From Shewanella halifaxensis HAW-EB4 (lineage in GTDB: Bacteria; Pseudomonadota; Gammaproteobacteria; Enterobacterales; Shewanellaceae), in assembly GCF_000019185.1 (NCBI RefSeq), contig NC_010334.1:1922001-1986000 (forward strand): a stretch of 64,000 nucleotides of DNA. Reading direction: 5' to 3'. The notes below the pieces were generated by a model. It was not told where the DNA came from and did not search any database. It saw only the letters and a list, made by a program, of their open reading frames with translations. Below are positions 27,185-36,859 of this stretch, one piece after another. The translations under genes and the position numbers were made by a program. Every line of letters begins with the position of its first letter. The first letter of the stretch is position 1.

Positions 27185-28711
27185 ATGGCTGTAGCCAAGT
27201 TTGTACAGGGATCGATATTACGTCATATCTTAGTGATGAGTTCTACCGCTGCTATCGGTATTTCGGCGCTGTTTGTGGTCGATTTATTAGATATTTTCTT
27301 CCTTAGTTTACTCGGGGAGCAAGAGCTGGCCGCAGCGGTAGGCTATGCTGGTACTATCTCATTTTTCACCACCTCTATTGGTATTGGTCTCTCTATTGCA
27401 CTCGGTGCATTAGTGTCGCGCTCTATCGGCGCTAAAGAGACTGAAATAGCTAAGCGTTTGTTGCTAAACAGCTTAGTTGTGACCTTTTTGATTAGTGTTT
27501 TTGTGGCCTTTACCATATACATGTTTATTCCAGAGCTCTTAAGTCTTGTAGGAGCCACTGGAAAAACCGCTGAACTTGCCGAGAGTTATCTCAATATCCT
27601 TGTACCTTCCTTGCCGCTTATCTGCTTAGCCATGGCGCTCGGTAGTGCACTAAGAGCGGTCGGCGATGCCAAGCTGTCGATGGTATCGACCTTAATCGGA
27701 GGCGGGGTGAATGCGGTGTTTGACCCGATTTTTATCTTCATGTTTGCCATGGGGATAGAGGGCGCGGCAGTTGCCTCTGTTATGGCTCGATTTGCGGTAT
27801 TTGCGGTTGCCGCTAAAGGTGTGGTGGTTAAACATAACTTACTTGGCCGCTTTAATTTCGATCACTTTATCGAAGATCTTAAACCGATTTTCGCCATTGC
27901 CGGACCAGCGATGCTCACTAACGTGGCCACGCCTATCGGCAATGCCGTGGTGACTCGCGCTATCGCCGACTTTGGTGATAGTTATGTGGCGGGCTGGGCC
28001 ATACTGGGCCGCCTTATTCCTGTGTCGTTCGGTATGATCTTCGCGCTATCGGGTGCCGTTGGGCCTATCGTTGGCCAAAACTATGGCGCGCTGGAGTTTG
28101 AGCGAGTCAAAGAGTCATTAACCCGTGCTATTCAGTTTTGCACAGCCTATGTACTGGGCGTGTCACTGCTGCTGTTCTTAACTCGTCACCAAATCGTCAG
28201 CGTGTTTGATATGCAAGGCGATGCTGCAGAGCTGATCTTGTTTTTCTGCTCCTATATCGCAGTGTTCTTTATCTTCTCGGGTATTTTGTTTGTCGCTAAC
28301 GCCTCATTTAACAACTTAGGTAAGGCTAAGTATTCGACCCTGTTTAATGTCGGTAAGGCAACATTAGGCACCATTCCATTTGTGTATTTTGGCGCACAGT
28401 GGGGGGGAGTCTATGGTGTGTTAATAGGGCAGGCAATCGGTTCGATTATCTTTGGCATTTTGGGAGTGCTAGTGGCGTACCAGTTGGTAGACAAGGTGCA
28501 AACCATGACCGTTGCTGGGCTTTATGGAGCTAATATACCGAAAGATGAAGAGAAAACTGAGTTTGATGAGGAGTTAAGCTTAAGTAGCCAGAGTCCAATG
28601 TCGTCATCTTGTGCCAATATGGCCATGGTGAATGAAGAACAAGACTGTGAGGCCAGTAATGAAGTAGCTGAGCTTATTGGCGTAAAAGAAGATAACGCTT
28701 CAACCAAGTAA
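27185..28711 (+). CDS. MATE-family multidrug/Na+ antiporter
   Basis: A 508-residue inner membrane protein with twelve predicted helices in two homologous halves, the multidrug and toxin extrusion pattern (for example GSALRAVGDAKLSMVSTLIGG, PIVGQNYGALEFERVKE and ANASFNNLGKAKYSTLFN). MATE proteins export cationic drugs or metabolites against Na+ or H+ gradients. An acidic, low-complexity C-terminal tail of about 60 residues (DEEKTEFDEELSLSSQ onward) extends beyond the usual length of about 450. AGGTGAT before the ATG is a modest ribosome-binding site. Substrate not predictable. Confidence 0.9.
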   Translation: MAVAKFVQGSILRHILVMSSTAAIGISALFVVDLLDIFFLSLLGEQELAAAVGYAGTISFFTTSIGIGLSIALGALVSRSIGAKETEIAKRLLLNSLVVTFLISVFVAFTIYMFIPELLSLVGATGKTAELAESYLNILVPSLPLICLAMALGSALRAVGDAKLSMVSTLIGGGVNAVFDPIFIFMFAMGIEGAAVASVMARFAVFAVAAKGVVVKHNLLGRFNFDHFIEDLKPIFAIAGPAMLTNVATPIGNAVVTRAIADFGDSYVAGWAILGRLIPVSFGMIFALSGAVGPIVGQNYGALEFERVKESLTRAIQFCTAYVLGVSLLLFLTRHQIVSVFDMQGDAAELILFFCSYIAVFFIFSGILFVANASFNNLGKAKYSTLFNVGKATLGTIPFVYFGAQWGGVYGVLIGQAIGSIIFGILGVLVAYQLVDKVQTMTVAGLYGANIPKDEEKTEFDEELSLSSQSPMSSSCANMAMVNEEQDCEASNEVAELIGVKEDNASTK

Positions 28712-28755
28712 GCTCAATCAAACGATAAAAGTCGTGCAGAAACTCGGCTTAGAGA

Positions 28756-29001
28756 TTAATTTGCCGACGCTGCTTTTTCTTCGTTCGCTTCTACCGATGC
28801 GTCGTTAGTTGCTGTATCTGTGTCAGGTGTCCCTTCGGCAGCGAGTACTGCTTGCTCGGCAGCTTCTGCATCAAGTTTAGCCTGCTGTTCAGCGCGCTCA
28901 GCTTTAGATACATATTTTTTGATCGTAGGCGCAGTGTGCTTATTAAGGCGAGCCTTAGCACGTTTTGCGGTCCTTTTGATCATCTTCTGTTTTCTGTTCA
29001 T
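28756..29001 (-). CDS. Small basic DUF2986-like protein
   Basis: An 81-residue protein with a lysine/arginine-rich first half (MNRKQKMIKRTAKRAKARLN, then YVSKAERAEQQ) and an acidic Ala/Thr/Glu-rich tail. The MNRKQK opening and YxSKAER block are those of the DUF2986 family found in marine gammaproteobacteria. The basic segment suggests nucleic-acid or ribosome contact, but nothing is established. Convergent with the MATE gene. Confidence 0.72.
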   Translation of the reverse strand: MNRKQKMIKRTAKRAKARLNKHTAPTIKKYVSKAERAEQQAKLDAEAAEQAVLAAEGTPDTDTATNDASVEANEEKAASAN

Positions 29002-29257
29002 GAGTTCTCTACGATATGCCTATTAATAACGTCTATATTACGACAATTGTGGCACATTGTGCGCCAAGCTAGAAATCGGATGCGGATTTTACCTTAAACG
29101 AAGCGTGACCGCTACTGCAGTATTGCGGCTAAAGTGAAAGTGATGTTTTTACCGGTATCATCAAACAGCTCACAAAAGGGGTGTATCAATTTAAATTAAG
29201 ACATTAAAATAATGTCAAAGCATCAATAGTGGTGCATTAAAGAGTAGCAATAGCAGA

Positions 29258-29572
29258 ATGAACCCACCGAATAAGATCACCTTTTTTAGCCGCTTCGAGG
29301 CCGATATTTTATCGGGTAAGAAAACGATTACACTGCGTGATGAGTCAGAGTCTTTCTATCAGGCTGGTCAGCGTGTTAGCGTGTCAAATTTAGAAGATGG
29401 TCGCTGCTATGGCGAGTTAGACATTTTATCGGTGGAAGAGGTGGCTTTTGATGAGTTAAATGACACCCATGCCAAGCAAGAGAATATGAGCCTTGAAGAG
29501 CTTAAGATATTAATTAGGCAGATTTATCCAGGGATCACTTCTATGTATATGATCCGCTTTTCATTAGCCTAA
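29258..29572 (+). CDS. yqfB: N4-acetylcytidine amidohydrolase (ASCH domain)
   Basis: A 104-residue ASCH-domain protein collinear with E. coli YqfB, which hydrolyses N4-acetylcytidine to cytidine and acetate. The catalytic Lys and Thr fall in SGKKTITLRDES (Lys22, Thr25) and the conserved Glu is in the HAKQENMSLEELK stretch. Upstream sequence has only a weak AGCAATAGCAG site. It lies alone between DUF2986 and a tetR gene. Confidence 0.9.
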   Translation: MNPPNKITFFSRFEADILSGKKTITLRDESESFYQAGQRVSVSNLEDGRCYGELDILSVEEVAFDELNDTHAKQENMSLEELKILIRQIYPGITSMYMIRFSLA

Positions 29573-29655
29573 ATGCATCAGCCTTATGAATTGATCTTAT
29601 TAGCTTTAGTTCAATAATATTTGCAAGCTAACGGGTTAATTTTATGGAGTGTGCA

Positions 29656-29684
29656 GTTATTCAAAACTCTGGTTTTTGAATAAC
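29656..29684. promoter_or_regulatory. Candidate TetR-type operator 1
   Basis: A perfect inverted repeat GTTATTCAAAA / TTTTGAATAAC with a 7-base centre, 57 bases before the tetR ATG. Size and position fit an autoregulatory operator for the adjacent regulator; inference from symmetry only. Confidence 0.5.
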
Positions 29685-29726
29685 GATAGTTCATGCAAAA
29701 AAACAGGCCAGACAGTAGACTTGCGC

Positions 29727-29740
29727 TATTCAAGTGAATA
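29727..29740. promoter_or_regulatory. Candidate TetR-type operator 2
   Basis: The palindrome TATTCAAGTGAATA repeats the TATTCA/TGAATA half-sites of the upstream inverted repeat and ends one base before the annotated tetR start. A repressor bound here would block transcription or translation start. Confidence 0.45.
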
Positions 29741-30400
29741 ATGCGGTTTGGTGTCATGCCTGAGAAAACAACCAATAAAGTCTGCCCCGGTAAAGCGTTT
29801 GATAAAGCGAGTGAACAAAATGTTCGCGCCGCGCTTATTCGTTCAGCAAACCAATGCTTTACCGCTTCAGATTATGATAGCGTCAGCATTCGGCTAATTG
29901 CCCAGCAGGCTGACGTTAACATGGCAATGATCCGTTATTACTTTGGTGATAAGTTAGGCCTGTTTGAGGCCATGGTGACCGAGCAGATCCAGCCTATCTA
30001 TCAACGTGCGAAAGCACTACAAAAAAGTCACGACAAGCCCACGATAGCGGATCTGATCACTGAGTTTTACCAAACCATGATCCCCAACCCCGAATTTCCC
30101 CGTTTTCTATTTCGCTTAATGAACTCTGATGGTTCAAGTGAAGCAAAAGGCATTATTTTTAAGTTATTTACGCCTATTGTTGATCTGACTCCTATGCCTA
30201 AACAGTTACTCGAAGAGTGCGGCGATTTCGATCCTATGATGGTGAAGATGTCGATACTCAGTCTTATGATTTTTCCCTTTGTTATGCCGTTATCAATGGC
30301 AAAACTGCACGGTTATCAACTCAATGATGAATTTTATACTCAATTGGCCAAACACAATATTACACTTCTGCAGCAGGGTCTCTATGGGGGGAAGCAATAA
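29741..30400 (+). CDS. TetR-family regulator of the adjacent RND efflux operon
   Basis: A 219-residue repressor with an N-terminal TetR DNA-binding domain: the helix-turn-helix runs through SVSIRLIAQQADVNMAMIRYYFGDKLGLFEAM (about 45-78), ending in the classic YYFGDKxGLF. The rest is a ligand-binding helical domain. Its stop overlaps the next gene by one base (TAATG), so it is the first gene of tetR-MFP-RND. Start uncertain: ATG 29741 or the in-frame ATG 29756 (MPEKTTNK); neither has a good ribosome-binding site. Two palindromes upstream suggest autoregulation of the whole operon. Confidence 0.88.
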   Translation: MRFGVMPEKTTNKVCPGKAFDKASEQNVRAALIRSANQCFTASDYDSVSIRLIAQQADVNMAMIRYYFGDKLGLFEAMVTEQIQPIYQRAKALQKSHDKPTIADLITEFYQTMIPNPEFPRFLFRLMNSDGSSEAKGIIFKLFTPIVDLTPMPKQLLEECGDFDPMMVKMSILSLMIFPFVMPLSMAKLHGYQLNDEFYTQLAKHNITLLQQGLYGGKQ

Positions 30401-31743
30401 TGTCAGCGTTTAAGGGTAAGCGATGGTATTTCTTTCCTGCGGTTGCCGTGGGTTTTGTGGTGCTGGTGTTAGTGGTCAAGCTACGTAGTCACCCACCACT
30501 AGAGCTACAGGCAGAGCCGAGTAAGTTAGTTGAGGTTATATCTCTAGAAAAGAGCCCTGTGGTGGCGCAAGTGGATGCCTTTGGCCGCGTCAGCCCTAAG
30601 ATCCAGTGGCAACTATTGCCTGAGGTCGGTGGTCGTGTGGTGTATAAACACCCAGATCTCGCTGTGGGTAAAATCCTTCCACAAGACACTCTGTTACTGG
30701 CTATCGACCCGCTAGATTATCAAATCCGTCTGGCTCAGGCACAGGCTGACCGTAAGGCCCTAGAAGGTCAGCTAGAAGGTAAGAAACTACAACTTAAAAA
30801 CCTGCAGTTATCGCTGGAGATTGAAAACAATCGCTATGACTTGGTTAAATCCGATCTAAAACGCAAAGAGACACTGCGAAAACAAAACCTTATCTCCCAA
30901 TCAGAGCTCGATGGTGAACGGCAAAACCTACTTGCACAGCAACAAAAACTGCAAGAGTTAGATAACAGCCTGAATTTGATGCCAAACGAGACACAAATTC
31001 TTGAGGCACAACGACTGCAAGCCGTTGCCCGTGAGCAGGAAGCGCAGAGTCAACTAACCAAGACCGAAATCCGTCTCCCCTTTGAAGGCCGCGTAGCCGA
31101 GGTCAATGTAGAAAGTAGCCAGGTGGTATCGCCGCAGCAGGTGTTAGCGCGCATTAATGGCATTGAAGTGATGGAGGTCGAGGCTCAAGTGTCACTGGGT
31201 GATGTGATGACCCTGATGAAAACGGTTAACCGACCACAGGAGCAAGAGAAGCAGTTACCTCGCGCCGAGACTTTGGGTTTGAGCGCCGAGATCACCTTAA
31301 AGGGCGCCACTTACTCCTTTAGTTGGCCAGCTCAGATCACTCGAATCGGTGAAACGGTGGATCCCACATTAGCGACTGTAAGCGTTGTTTTGCAGGTTGA
31401 GCAGCAGTATCGCGATCTAAAAATGGGCCAGTCGCCACCATTGGTGAATGGCATGTTTGTCAGTGCCCGTATTAAAGGCGGCGAGCGTGACTACTGGATG
31501 GTGCCTGAGCGTGCGCTGCACGGTGATAAGCTCTATATCATGAGCCAAGACAAGCGTTTACAGCTTGTCGATGTTCAAGTGCTGTTCCGTCAAGAGGGGC
31601 AAGCGGCGGTGCAAGGTAAGCTAATAGAGGGAATGCAGTTAGTATTAACCGACCTTATTCCCGCCGTTAATGGTATGGCGCTACGCAGCCAAGGGGTCGA
31701 CACAAAGGCAGCTGTTCCTGCAAAAGGGGAGATGTTGCCGTGA
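30400..31743 (+). CDS. RND efflux periplasmic adaptor (membrane fusion protein)
   Basis: A 447-residue HlyD/AcrA-type adaptor. N-terminal anchor helix at about 8-27, a lipoyl half-motif, then a long alpha-helical hairpin (about 105-210, rich in Gln/Leu/Glu heptads), the second lipoyl half (TEIRLPFEGRVAEVNVESSQVV) and beta-barrel plus membrane-proximal domains. It would link the pump encoded by the next gene to an outer membrane channel, which is not encoded here. The 3' end overlaps the pump gene by 4 bases (GTGA). Confidence 0.92.
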   Translation: MSAFKGKRWYFFPAVAVGFVVLVLVVKLRSHPPLELQAEPSKLVEVISLEKSPVVAQVDAFGRVSPKIQWQLLPEVGGRVVYKHPDLAVGKILPQDTLLLAIDPLDYQIRLAQAQADRKALEGQLEGKKLQLKNLQLSLEIENNRYDLVKSDLKRKETLRKQNLISQSELDGERQNLLAQQQKLQELDNSLNLMPNETQILEAQRLQAVAREQEAQSQLTKTEIRLPFEGRVAEVNVESSQVVSPQQVLARINGIEVMEVEAQVSLGDVMTLMKTVNRPQEQEKQLPRAETLGLSAEITLKGATYSFSWPAQITRIGETVDPTLATVSVVLQVEQQYRDLKMGQSPPLVNGMFVSARIKGGERDYWMVPERALHGDKLYIMSQDKRLQLVDVQVLFRQEGQAAVQGKLIEGMQLVLTDLIPAVNGMALRSQGVDTKAAVPAKGEMLP

Positions 31744-34700
31744 TTGGATTTTTTGTTCGCCATCCCACGGCGACAACACTGCTGATGCTGGCCTTTATTG
31801 TGCTGGGTATTAAGGCGCTGCCAGAGCTTAAGCGGGAGACCTTTCCCGAGTTTTCAAAAAATTACATTACCGCTCAGGTGGTGCTGCCCGGCGCATCACC
31901 GCAAGATGTTGAAGAGAACCTCTGTCTTAGAATGGAGGATGCTGTCGACAGTCTTGGCAGTATCATCGAAACCAAGTGTGATGCATTAGAGGGCGTGGCG
32001 CGCATGACACTAAAGCTTGATGACAAGGCTGATTTGAGTCGCAGCTTAGTGGATGTACAAACTAAAATCTCAGCCATTAAAGATTTCCCGGCGGAAATTG
32101 AGCCGCCGATTGTCGAAGAACTCGATTTTAACGAGCGTATTATCGATATCGCTGTGTCGGCAGCGACTAGCAAGCCTGAGCTTAAAGCCTATGCGGAAGA
32201 TTTAAAGCGCCGTTTGAAGCTCGATACCAGCATTAGTCAGGTTGAGATCTCGGGGTTTTCATCCCATCAGTTACTGGTTGAGATCTCGCTCGGTGCTATC
32301 AAGCGCTTAGGCATGAGCGTTGCTGATGTGGCTAAACAGATTGAGCAACAAAACGTGCAGCTACCTAGCGGCACAGTGGAGACCCCAAGTAAGAACATTC
32401 TTATTCGCTTCGATCAGCGCGAGGTTGAGCCAGAGCGTCTTGCCAATATTGTCATTCGCTCCGATGCACTGGGTGGGGTGGTGCGTCTGCGTGATATCGC
32501 CACTATCACCGACAGATTCGAGCTCGATGAAGAGAGCATTCGCTTCGATGGTGAGCAAGCTGCCATTTTAACCGTGTATAAGAACAAGTCTCAAGATTCC
32601 CTGCGCCTTAAAGAGGAAGTGATTGGATTTTTAGACGCCGAGAAGTTGCGCACGCCCAATGGGATCAGCATCAGCACCTCAAACGACTTAAGCTCCTTGC
32701 TGTGGGACCGCTTAACCATGTTGGTTAAGAACGGTTGGCAGGGTGTGGTACTGGTGTTCCTGTGTATGTGGCTGTTCTTTAGTCTGCGTTACTCGTTCTG
32801 GGTTGCCATGGGCCTACCAATCGCCTTTATGGGCAGCCTGTTCTTTATGGCGCAGGTTGGGCTAACCATCAACATCATGACGCTGGTAGCATTTTTGATG
32901 GCGATTGGCATAATGATGGATGACGCCATCGTGATAGCCGAGTCGATAGCGGCTCACATTGAGCGCGGCATGAGCAAGGCCGATGCGGTGATCCAAGGCG
33001 TAAAGCGGGTGCTACCGGGGGTCGTGTCATCATTTTTAACCACAGTATTTATCTTCTCCAGTATCGCCTTTATGGAAGGCGACATGGGCAAGGTGCTGCG
33101 AGTGGTGCCGCAAACCTTGCTGCTGATCTTAACCATCAGCCTTGTGGAAGCATTTTTGATTTTACCCAACCATTTAGCTCACTCAGCGAAAGGGAAACAG
33201 CGAAAAACCAGCCGCTTTAAGCAGAAATTTAATCATAAATTTGAACACTTTAGAACCGTGCAGTTAGTGGCGGCGGTAGAGTGGGTGATCAACTGGCGCT
33301 ACGTGTTTATGGGCTCGGTGATAAGCCTGCTGTTTATCTCAATCTCTCTAGTTGCAGGTGGCGCGATTAAGTTTGTCGGTTTCCCCGAGCTTGATGGCGA
33401 TGTGGCCGAGGCGCGCATTATTTTACCGCCGGGCTCAACGCTACAGCAGACTGAGCATGTGGTTAACCGCGTCGTCAGTGTCGCCAAGGCGCTAGGTGAT
33501 AAATACAGTGAAAAAGAGGACGGTCATCGTCTCATTCAGCATATCACCGAGCGCTTTAACTTTAACGCCGACGCGGGTGAAAACGGCGCCCATGTGGCAA
33601 CCGTAAAAGTCGATCTGCTGAGCGCCGAAGTTCGCCAAACCTTGATGAGCACCTTTATTCGTGAGTGGCAGCAGGGCGTAGGGGAGATGGTCGACCCGAT
33701 TGCGATTGTCTTTAAGCAACCGAAAATGGGACCTGCCGGGCGGGCGATTGAGATTCGTGTCCGTGGTGATGATTTAGACGAGCTTAAGTCTGCCGCAATC
33801 GATGTGCAGCAATATCTGCAAGGCTTTAACGGCGTTTCGGGCGTAATGGACAGCATGAGACCGGGTAAAGCCGAGATATTAATGACCCTGAAACCCGGCG
33901 CCGAGGCGTTTGGGGTTAACGGCATGATGCTTGCCAGTCAGCTGCGCGGAGCCTACTTTCATCAAACTGCCGACAATATTCAGGTGGGGCCTGAGAGTAT
34001 TCAAATCGATGTGCAGCTCGATAAAACCGATGCCGCTAAGCTTGAAAATCTCGCCAACTTTCCAATCACCATCGGCACCGACGGTGAGCAGGTACCGCTA
34101 TCGGCGGTGGCAGATTTTGAGTGGCAGCGAGGCTACGTCAAAATATCTCGTCTCGATGGCATGCGTTTTGTCACCATTACCGGCGAAGTAGATACTCACT
34201 TAGCCAACGCCAGTGAGATTAACGATGCCTTTAAGGCCGAGTTACTGCCTGAGCTTAAAAAGCGCTACCCGGGTATACGAGTCAGTTATGAGGGCGAAGT
34301 CAAAGAAAGCAAGACTACGCAAAACTCCATGGCCAGCGGCTTTATCGTCGGTCTATTAGCGGTATTTGCCATCTTAAGCTTGCAGTTCAAGAGTTACATT
34401 GAGCCGTTAGTGGTAATGGCGGTGATCCCACTTGGGCTTATCGGCGTGCTATGGGGCCATCTGTTATTGGGTTACTCCATGAGTATGCCCTCGATAATGG
34501 GTTTTGTGGCGCTTGCAGGCGTGGTCGTCAATGACTCGATTCTACTGGTGCAATATATTCGCTACCACGTAGAAGAGGGGCAATCGGTACATGAAGCGGT
34601 AGTGAGTGCTAGCAAAGAGCGCTTTAGAGCGGTATTTATTACTTCACTCACCACCGCTGCAGGCATGTTGCCGCTGTTATTAGAAACCAGTATTCAGGCG

Positions 34701-34856
34701 CAGGTGTTACAGCCACTGGTGGTCTCTATGGTGTTCGGTATCTTCGCATCAACGGCGCTGGTGCTGTTTATGGTGCCAGCCTGTTACGCGATTTTAGAAG
34801 ATTTTGGCAAGGTTAGCTTCAGCAAGACCTATCCAAGCAAGAAAGTTGAGGTATAG
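31740..34856 (+). CDS. RND efflux pump permease
   Basis: A 1038-residue inner membrane proton-driven exporter of the AcrB/HAE superfamily. It has twelve TM helices in two halves separated by large periplasmic loops (about 35-330 and 560-860). The TM4 proton-relay acidic pair is in GIMMDDAIVIAES, and TM10 has VVNDSILLVQYI. Translation starts at a GTG overlapping the adaptor gene. No TolC-like gene follows, so a chromosomal TolC elsewhere must complete the pump. Divergent from classical AcrB in the PN1/PC1 region, closer to the group annotated as efflux RND transporter permease in marine bacteria; substrates unknown. Confidence 0.93.
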   Translation: MIGFFVRHPTATTLLMLAFIVLGIKALPELKRETFPEFSKNYITAQVVLPGASPQDVEENLCLRMEDAVDSLGSIIETKCDALEGVARMTLKLDDKADLSRSLVDVQTKISAIKDFPAEIEPPIVEELDFNERIIDIAVSAATSKPELKAYAEDLKRRLKLDTSISQVEISGFSSHQLLVEISLGAIKRLGMSVADVAKQIEQQNVQLPSGTVETPSKNILIRFDQREVEPERLANIVIRSDALGGVVRLRDIATITDRFELDEESIRFDGEQAAILTVYKNKSQDSLRLKEEVIGFLDAEKLRTPNGISISTSNDLSSLLWDRLTMLVKNGWQGVVLVFLCMWLFFSLRYSFWVAMGLPIAFMGSLFFMAQVGLTINIMTLVAFLMAIGIMMDDAIVIAESIAAHIERGMSKADAVIQGVKRVLPGVVSSFLTTVFIFSSIAFMEGDMGKVLRVVPQTLLLILTISLVEAFLILPNHLAHSAKGKQRKTSRFKQKFNHKFEHFRTVQLVAAVEWVINWRYVFMGSVISLLFISISLVAGGAIKFVGFPELDGDVAEARIILPPGSTLQQTEHVVNRVVSVAKALGDKYSEKEDGHRLIQHITERFNFNADAGENGAHVATVKVDLLSAEVRQTLMSTFIREWQQGVGEMVDPIAIVFKQPKMGPAGRAIEIRVRGDDLDELKSAAIDVQQYLQGFNGVSGVMDSMRPGKAEILMTLKPGAEAFGVNGMMLASQLRGAYFHQTADNIQVGPESIQIDVQLDKTDAAKLENLANFPITIGTDGEQVPLSAVADFEWQRGYVKISRLDGMRFVTITGEVDTHLANASEINDAFKAELLPELKKRYPGIRVSYEGEVKESKTTQNSMASGFIVGLLAVFAILSLQFKSYIEPLVVMAVIPLGLIGVLWGHLLLGYSMSMPSIMGFVALAGVVVNDSILLVQYIRYHVEEGQSVHEAVVSASKERFRAVFITSLTTAAGMLPLLLETSIQAQVLQPLVVSMVFGIFASTALVLFMVPACYAILEDFGKVSFSKTYPSKKVEV

Positions 34857-34887
34857 AAGTCTAATCGAGTTTTGCTCATAGATAGTG

Positions 34888-34923
34888 AAAAGGCGCTAAA
34901 TCTGATGATTTAGCGCCTTTTTT
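34888..34923 (+). terminator. Intrinsic terminator after the RND operon
   Basis: A stem of about 15 bp, AAAAGGCGCTAAATC / GATTTAGCGCCTTTT, with loop TGAT and a T run. The GGCGCTAAA core is also used in the terminator at 36795-36830. Confidence 0.92.
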
Positions 34924-35120
34924 AAAATGTATGGCCTACGTTGTTGTCAGCCAGCTTGGTACCAACGGCAATTGTGCTGTTGATGGTGGCGGCGGATCGT
35001 GACTTATTTTCATGTATTTGATATGTGCTTTTACTCATTAGTTGATCTTAATCATAGCTGTAAGAGTAGATGGAGTAGATACTTATGACAATATTTTTGC
35101 AACAATGACAAGGAGTTGTT

Positions 35121-35510
35121 ATGAGGTTTGTGGCGCTATTTCTTCTGCTCGGCAGTATTCTAACCAGTTTTCAAGTCTTAGCCATGGGTAAAGAGACTCA
35201 AGGCTATTCGCCTAATGAGTTGGTGTTTGTTCAGTCGGTCATGTATCAACCATTAGCTAAGTTTTGTCAGCGTCAGGATGAAGAGCTTTTTTACCAAAAT
35301 GCATTTAAGCAATGGCAAACCCGAAACCAAACTAAAATCACCCAAGGGAGTAATGAGTTTACCGTTAGAGTGGAGTCGCAAGATGAACGTGTGACTCGGG
35401 TGATTAAGATGCTTATCCACCAAGTTGAGGCCGACTGGGGCGGAAGTGATAGTGAAAACAGAACGAATAAATGTCGCCAATTAAAGGATTATTTAAAAGA
35501 AGATGCATAA
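35121..35510 (+). CDS. Small secreted protein of unknown function
   Basis: A 129-residue protein with a clear signal peptide (about 1-21, cleavage after VLA) and a mature part of about 108 residues with two cysteines (CQRQDEE and NKCRQLKDYL) that may form a disulfide. An AAGGAG site sits 6 bases before the ATG. I do not recognise the family. Probably periplasmic and monocistronic. Confidence 0.72.
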   Translation: MRFVALFLLLGSILTSFQVLAMGKETQGYSPNELVFVQSVMYQPLAKFCQRQDEELFYQNAFKQWQTRNQTKITQGSNEFTVRVESQDERVTRVIKMLIHQVEADWGGSDSENRTNKCRQLKDYLKEDA

Positions 35511-35727
35511 AATACTCAGTGACTCATGTAGCGATAGCGTAAAAACTGGGTATAGCGGTGATTAATTTGCGGTTTATTTAGCTTCTCTAAAAGTCACTAT
35601 GTAACCTAACGGTGCGATGATTATCGTTTTGTGCTTCGATAATCATTGCCACATTTCAAAAGCGCTTTTGTCATAATTTAACCCCGCGGTTTCCCCTTAC
35701 CTTTCAAGTGGATATTCTGCTTATTTG

Positions 35728-36702
35728 TTATATTTTGCTTTTAAAAACATGGATCCCATGGGTGATAATGAGCGCGATTGCGACCCAAAAACAGCCAATT
35801 AAGGTGTCATAGAAACGCCAACTCATAAGGTTTAAATCACCATTAGGTAATAGCGCAAAATTGATTGCCACCATCACAGTGACCGTTATCGAGAGGCTAA
35901 ACAGTAAATAGCTCTTCCTGAGGCTATATGGGATCCAAAAGGCAAAAGCGGCAATTACCAGCGCTAAGCCAATCTGATCAAGATAGCGAACCGATAAGTA
36001 AGCAATAATGATCCCCAGCAAGGTGCCAACTATGCGGTCCCATAAGCGGTACCAAGAAAGCCTATCATTGATGTGCATCACGAATAATATCGTCAAGCCG
36101 ACCCAACCGGGCTGGTTGACATGCAACCAATTCGCACTGAGCGTTGCAGCAAGTATGGTAAGTGGTAACGTTAAGCCATAAAAAGGGCCGTTGGTGTCAC
36201 CTTTAATAAGCTGAAAAAACTCATTGCTAGGCGAGTGACCAACCTCGTCAATTTTATATAGCCAGCCTTGCAGTAAGATAAGGAATAAGGCAAGAAGTGC
36301 GCCATAAAAATAGGCTATACCGATAGCGGTTGATGCAGGAAATCCTAGTTGGGCCAATAATAGTGCTGTAGCAATATATTTGCCCAATAGCCCCCAGTAG
36401 GCGTGTTCTGGTTTGGGGAGACCGGCGAGAAAGCCGAACACGATTAATGCCGCAATGGCCATGTGTGGATGACCGATTAATGTGAACCCAAGCGCTGCGG
36501 CACAGATCACCGCCAAAACTCCAATAACGATAGCTAAGATTTGCTTTAATGCTTGGCTACGTGGGTCGAGTAGCAATGCGAGTAATGCACCTAGACTCAT
36601 AAATGCAGCTTGGAGAAAATGCTGCGTAATTGCCCCGTAAAGGATTGGTAAGCCCATACCCAAAGAAAAAAGCACACCTCGAGTACGCTCATATACAAAC
36701 AT
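35728..36702 (-). CDS. FUSC-family inner membrane protein
   Basis: A 324-residue protein with about ten hydrophobic helices and the central FUSC signature: LTILFVMHINDRLSWYRLWDR followed by VGTLLGIIIAYL. The family includes the aromatic acid exporter AaeB and YccS; members are thought to export small organic acids or fusaric acid. This one is the short, single-domain form without the large cytoplasmic insertion of YccS. The upstream nucleosidase gene on the same strand has its own terminator, so this gene is likely separately transcribed. Confidence 0.8.
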   Translation of the reverse strand: MFVYERTRGVLFSLGMGLPILYGAITQHFLQAAFMSLGALLALLLDPRSQALKQILAIVIGVLAVICAAALGFTLIGHPHMAIAALIVFGFLAGLPKPEHAYWGLLGKYIATALLLAQLGFPASTAIGIAYFYGALLALFLILLQGWLYKIDEVGHSPSNEFFQLIKGDTNGPFYGLTLPLTILAATLSANWLHVNQPGWVGLTILFVMHINDRLSWYRLWDRIVGTLLGIIIAYLSVRYLDQIGLALVIAAFAFWIPYSLRKSYLLFSLSITVTVMVAINFALLPNGDLNLMSWRFYDTLIGCFWVAIALIITHGIHVFKSKI

Positions 36703-36794
36703 AATAGATTCTGATCGTTAGGTTGATAGTCAAAAGTATACAAGTTGCCGCAGAAAAGAATAGTGGTTTATTCAAGGCTAGCCGAGGCCAGATT

Positions 36795-36830
36795 AAAAAG
36801 GCGCTAAACCATCAGGTTTAGCGCCTTTTT
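36795..36830 (-). terminator. Intrinsic terminator after the nucleosidase gene
   Basis: A perfect 16-bp stem AAAAAGGCGCTAAACC / GGTTTAGCGCCTTTTT with loop ATCA. It lies 30 bases past the nucleosidase stop on the minus strand and is symmetric enough to work both ways. Confidence 0.9.
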
Positions 36831-36859
36831 AATCTAGAAGCGAATTCAAACTTTATTCA

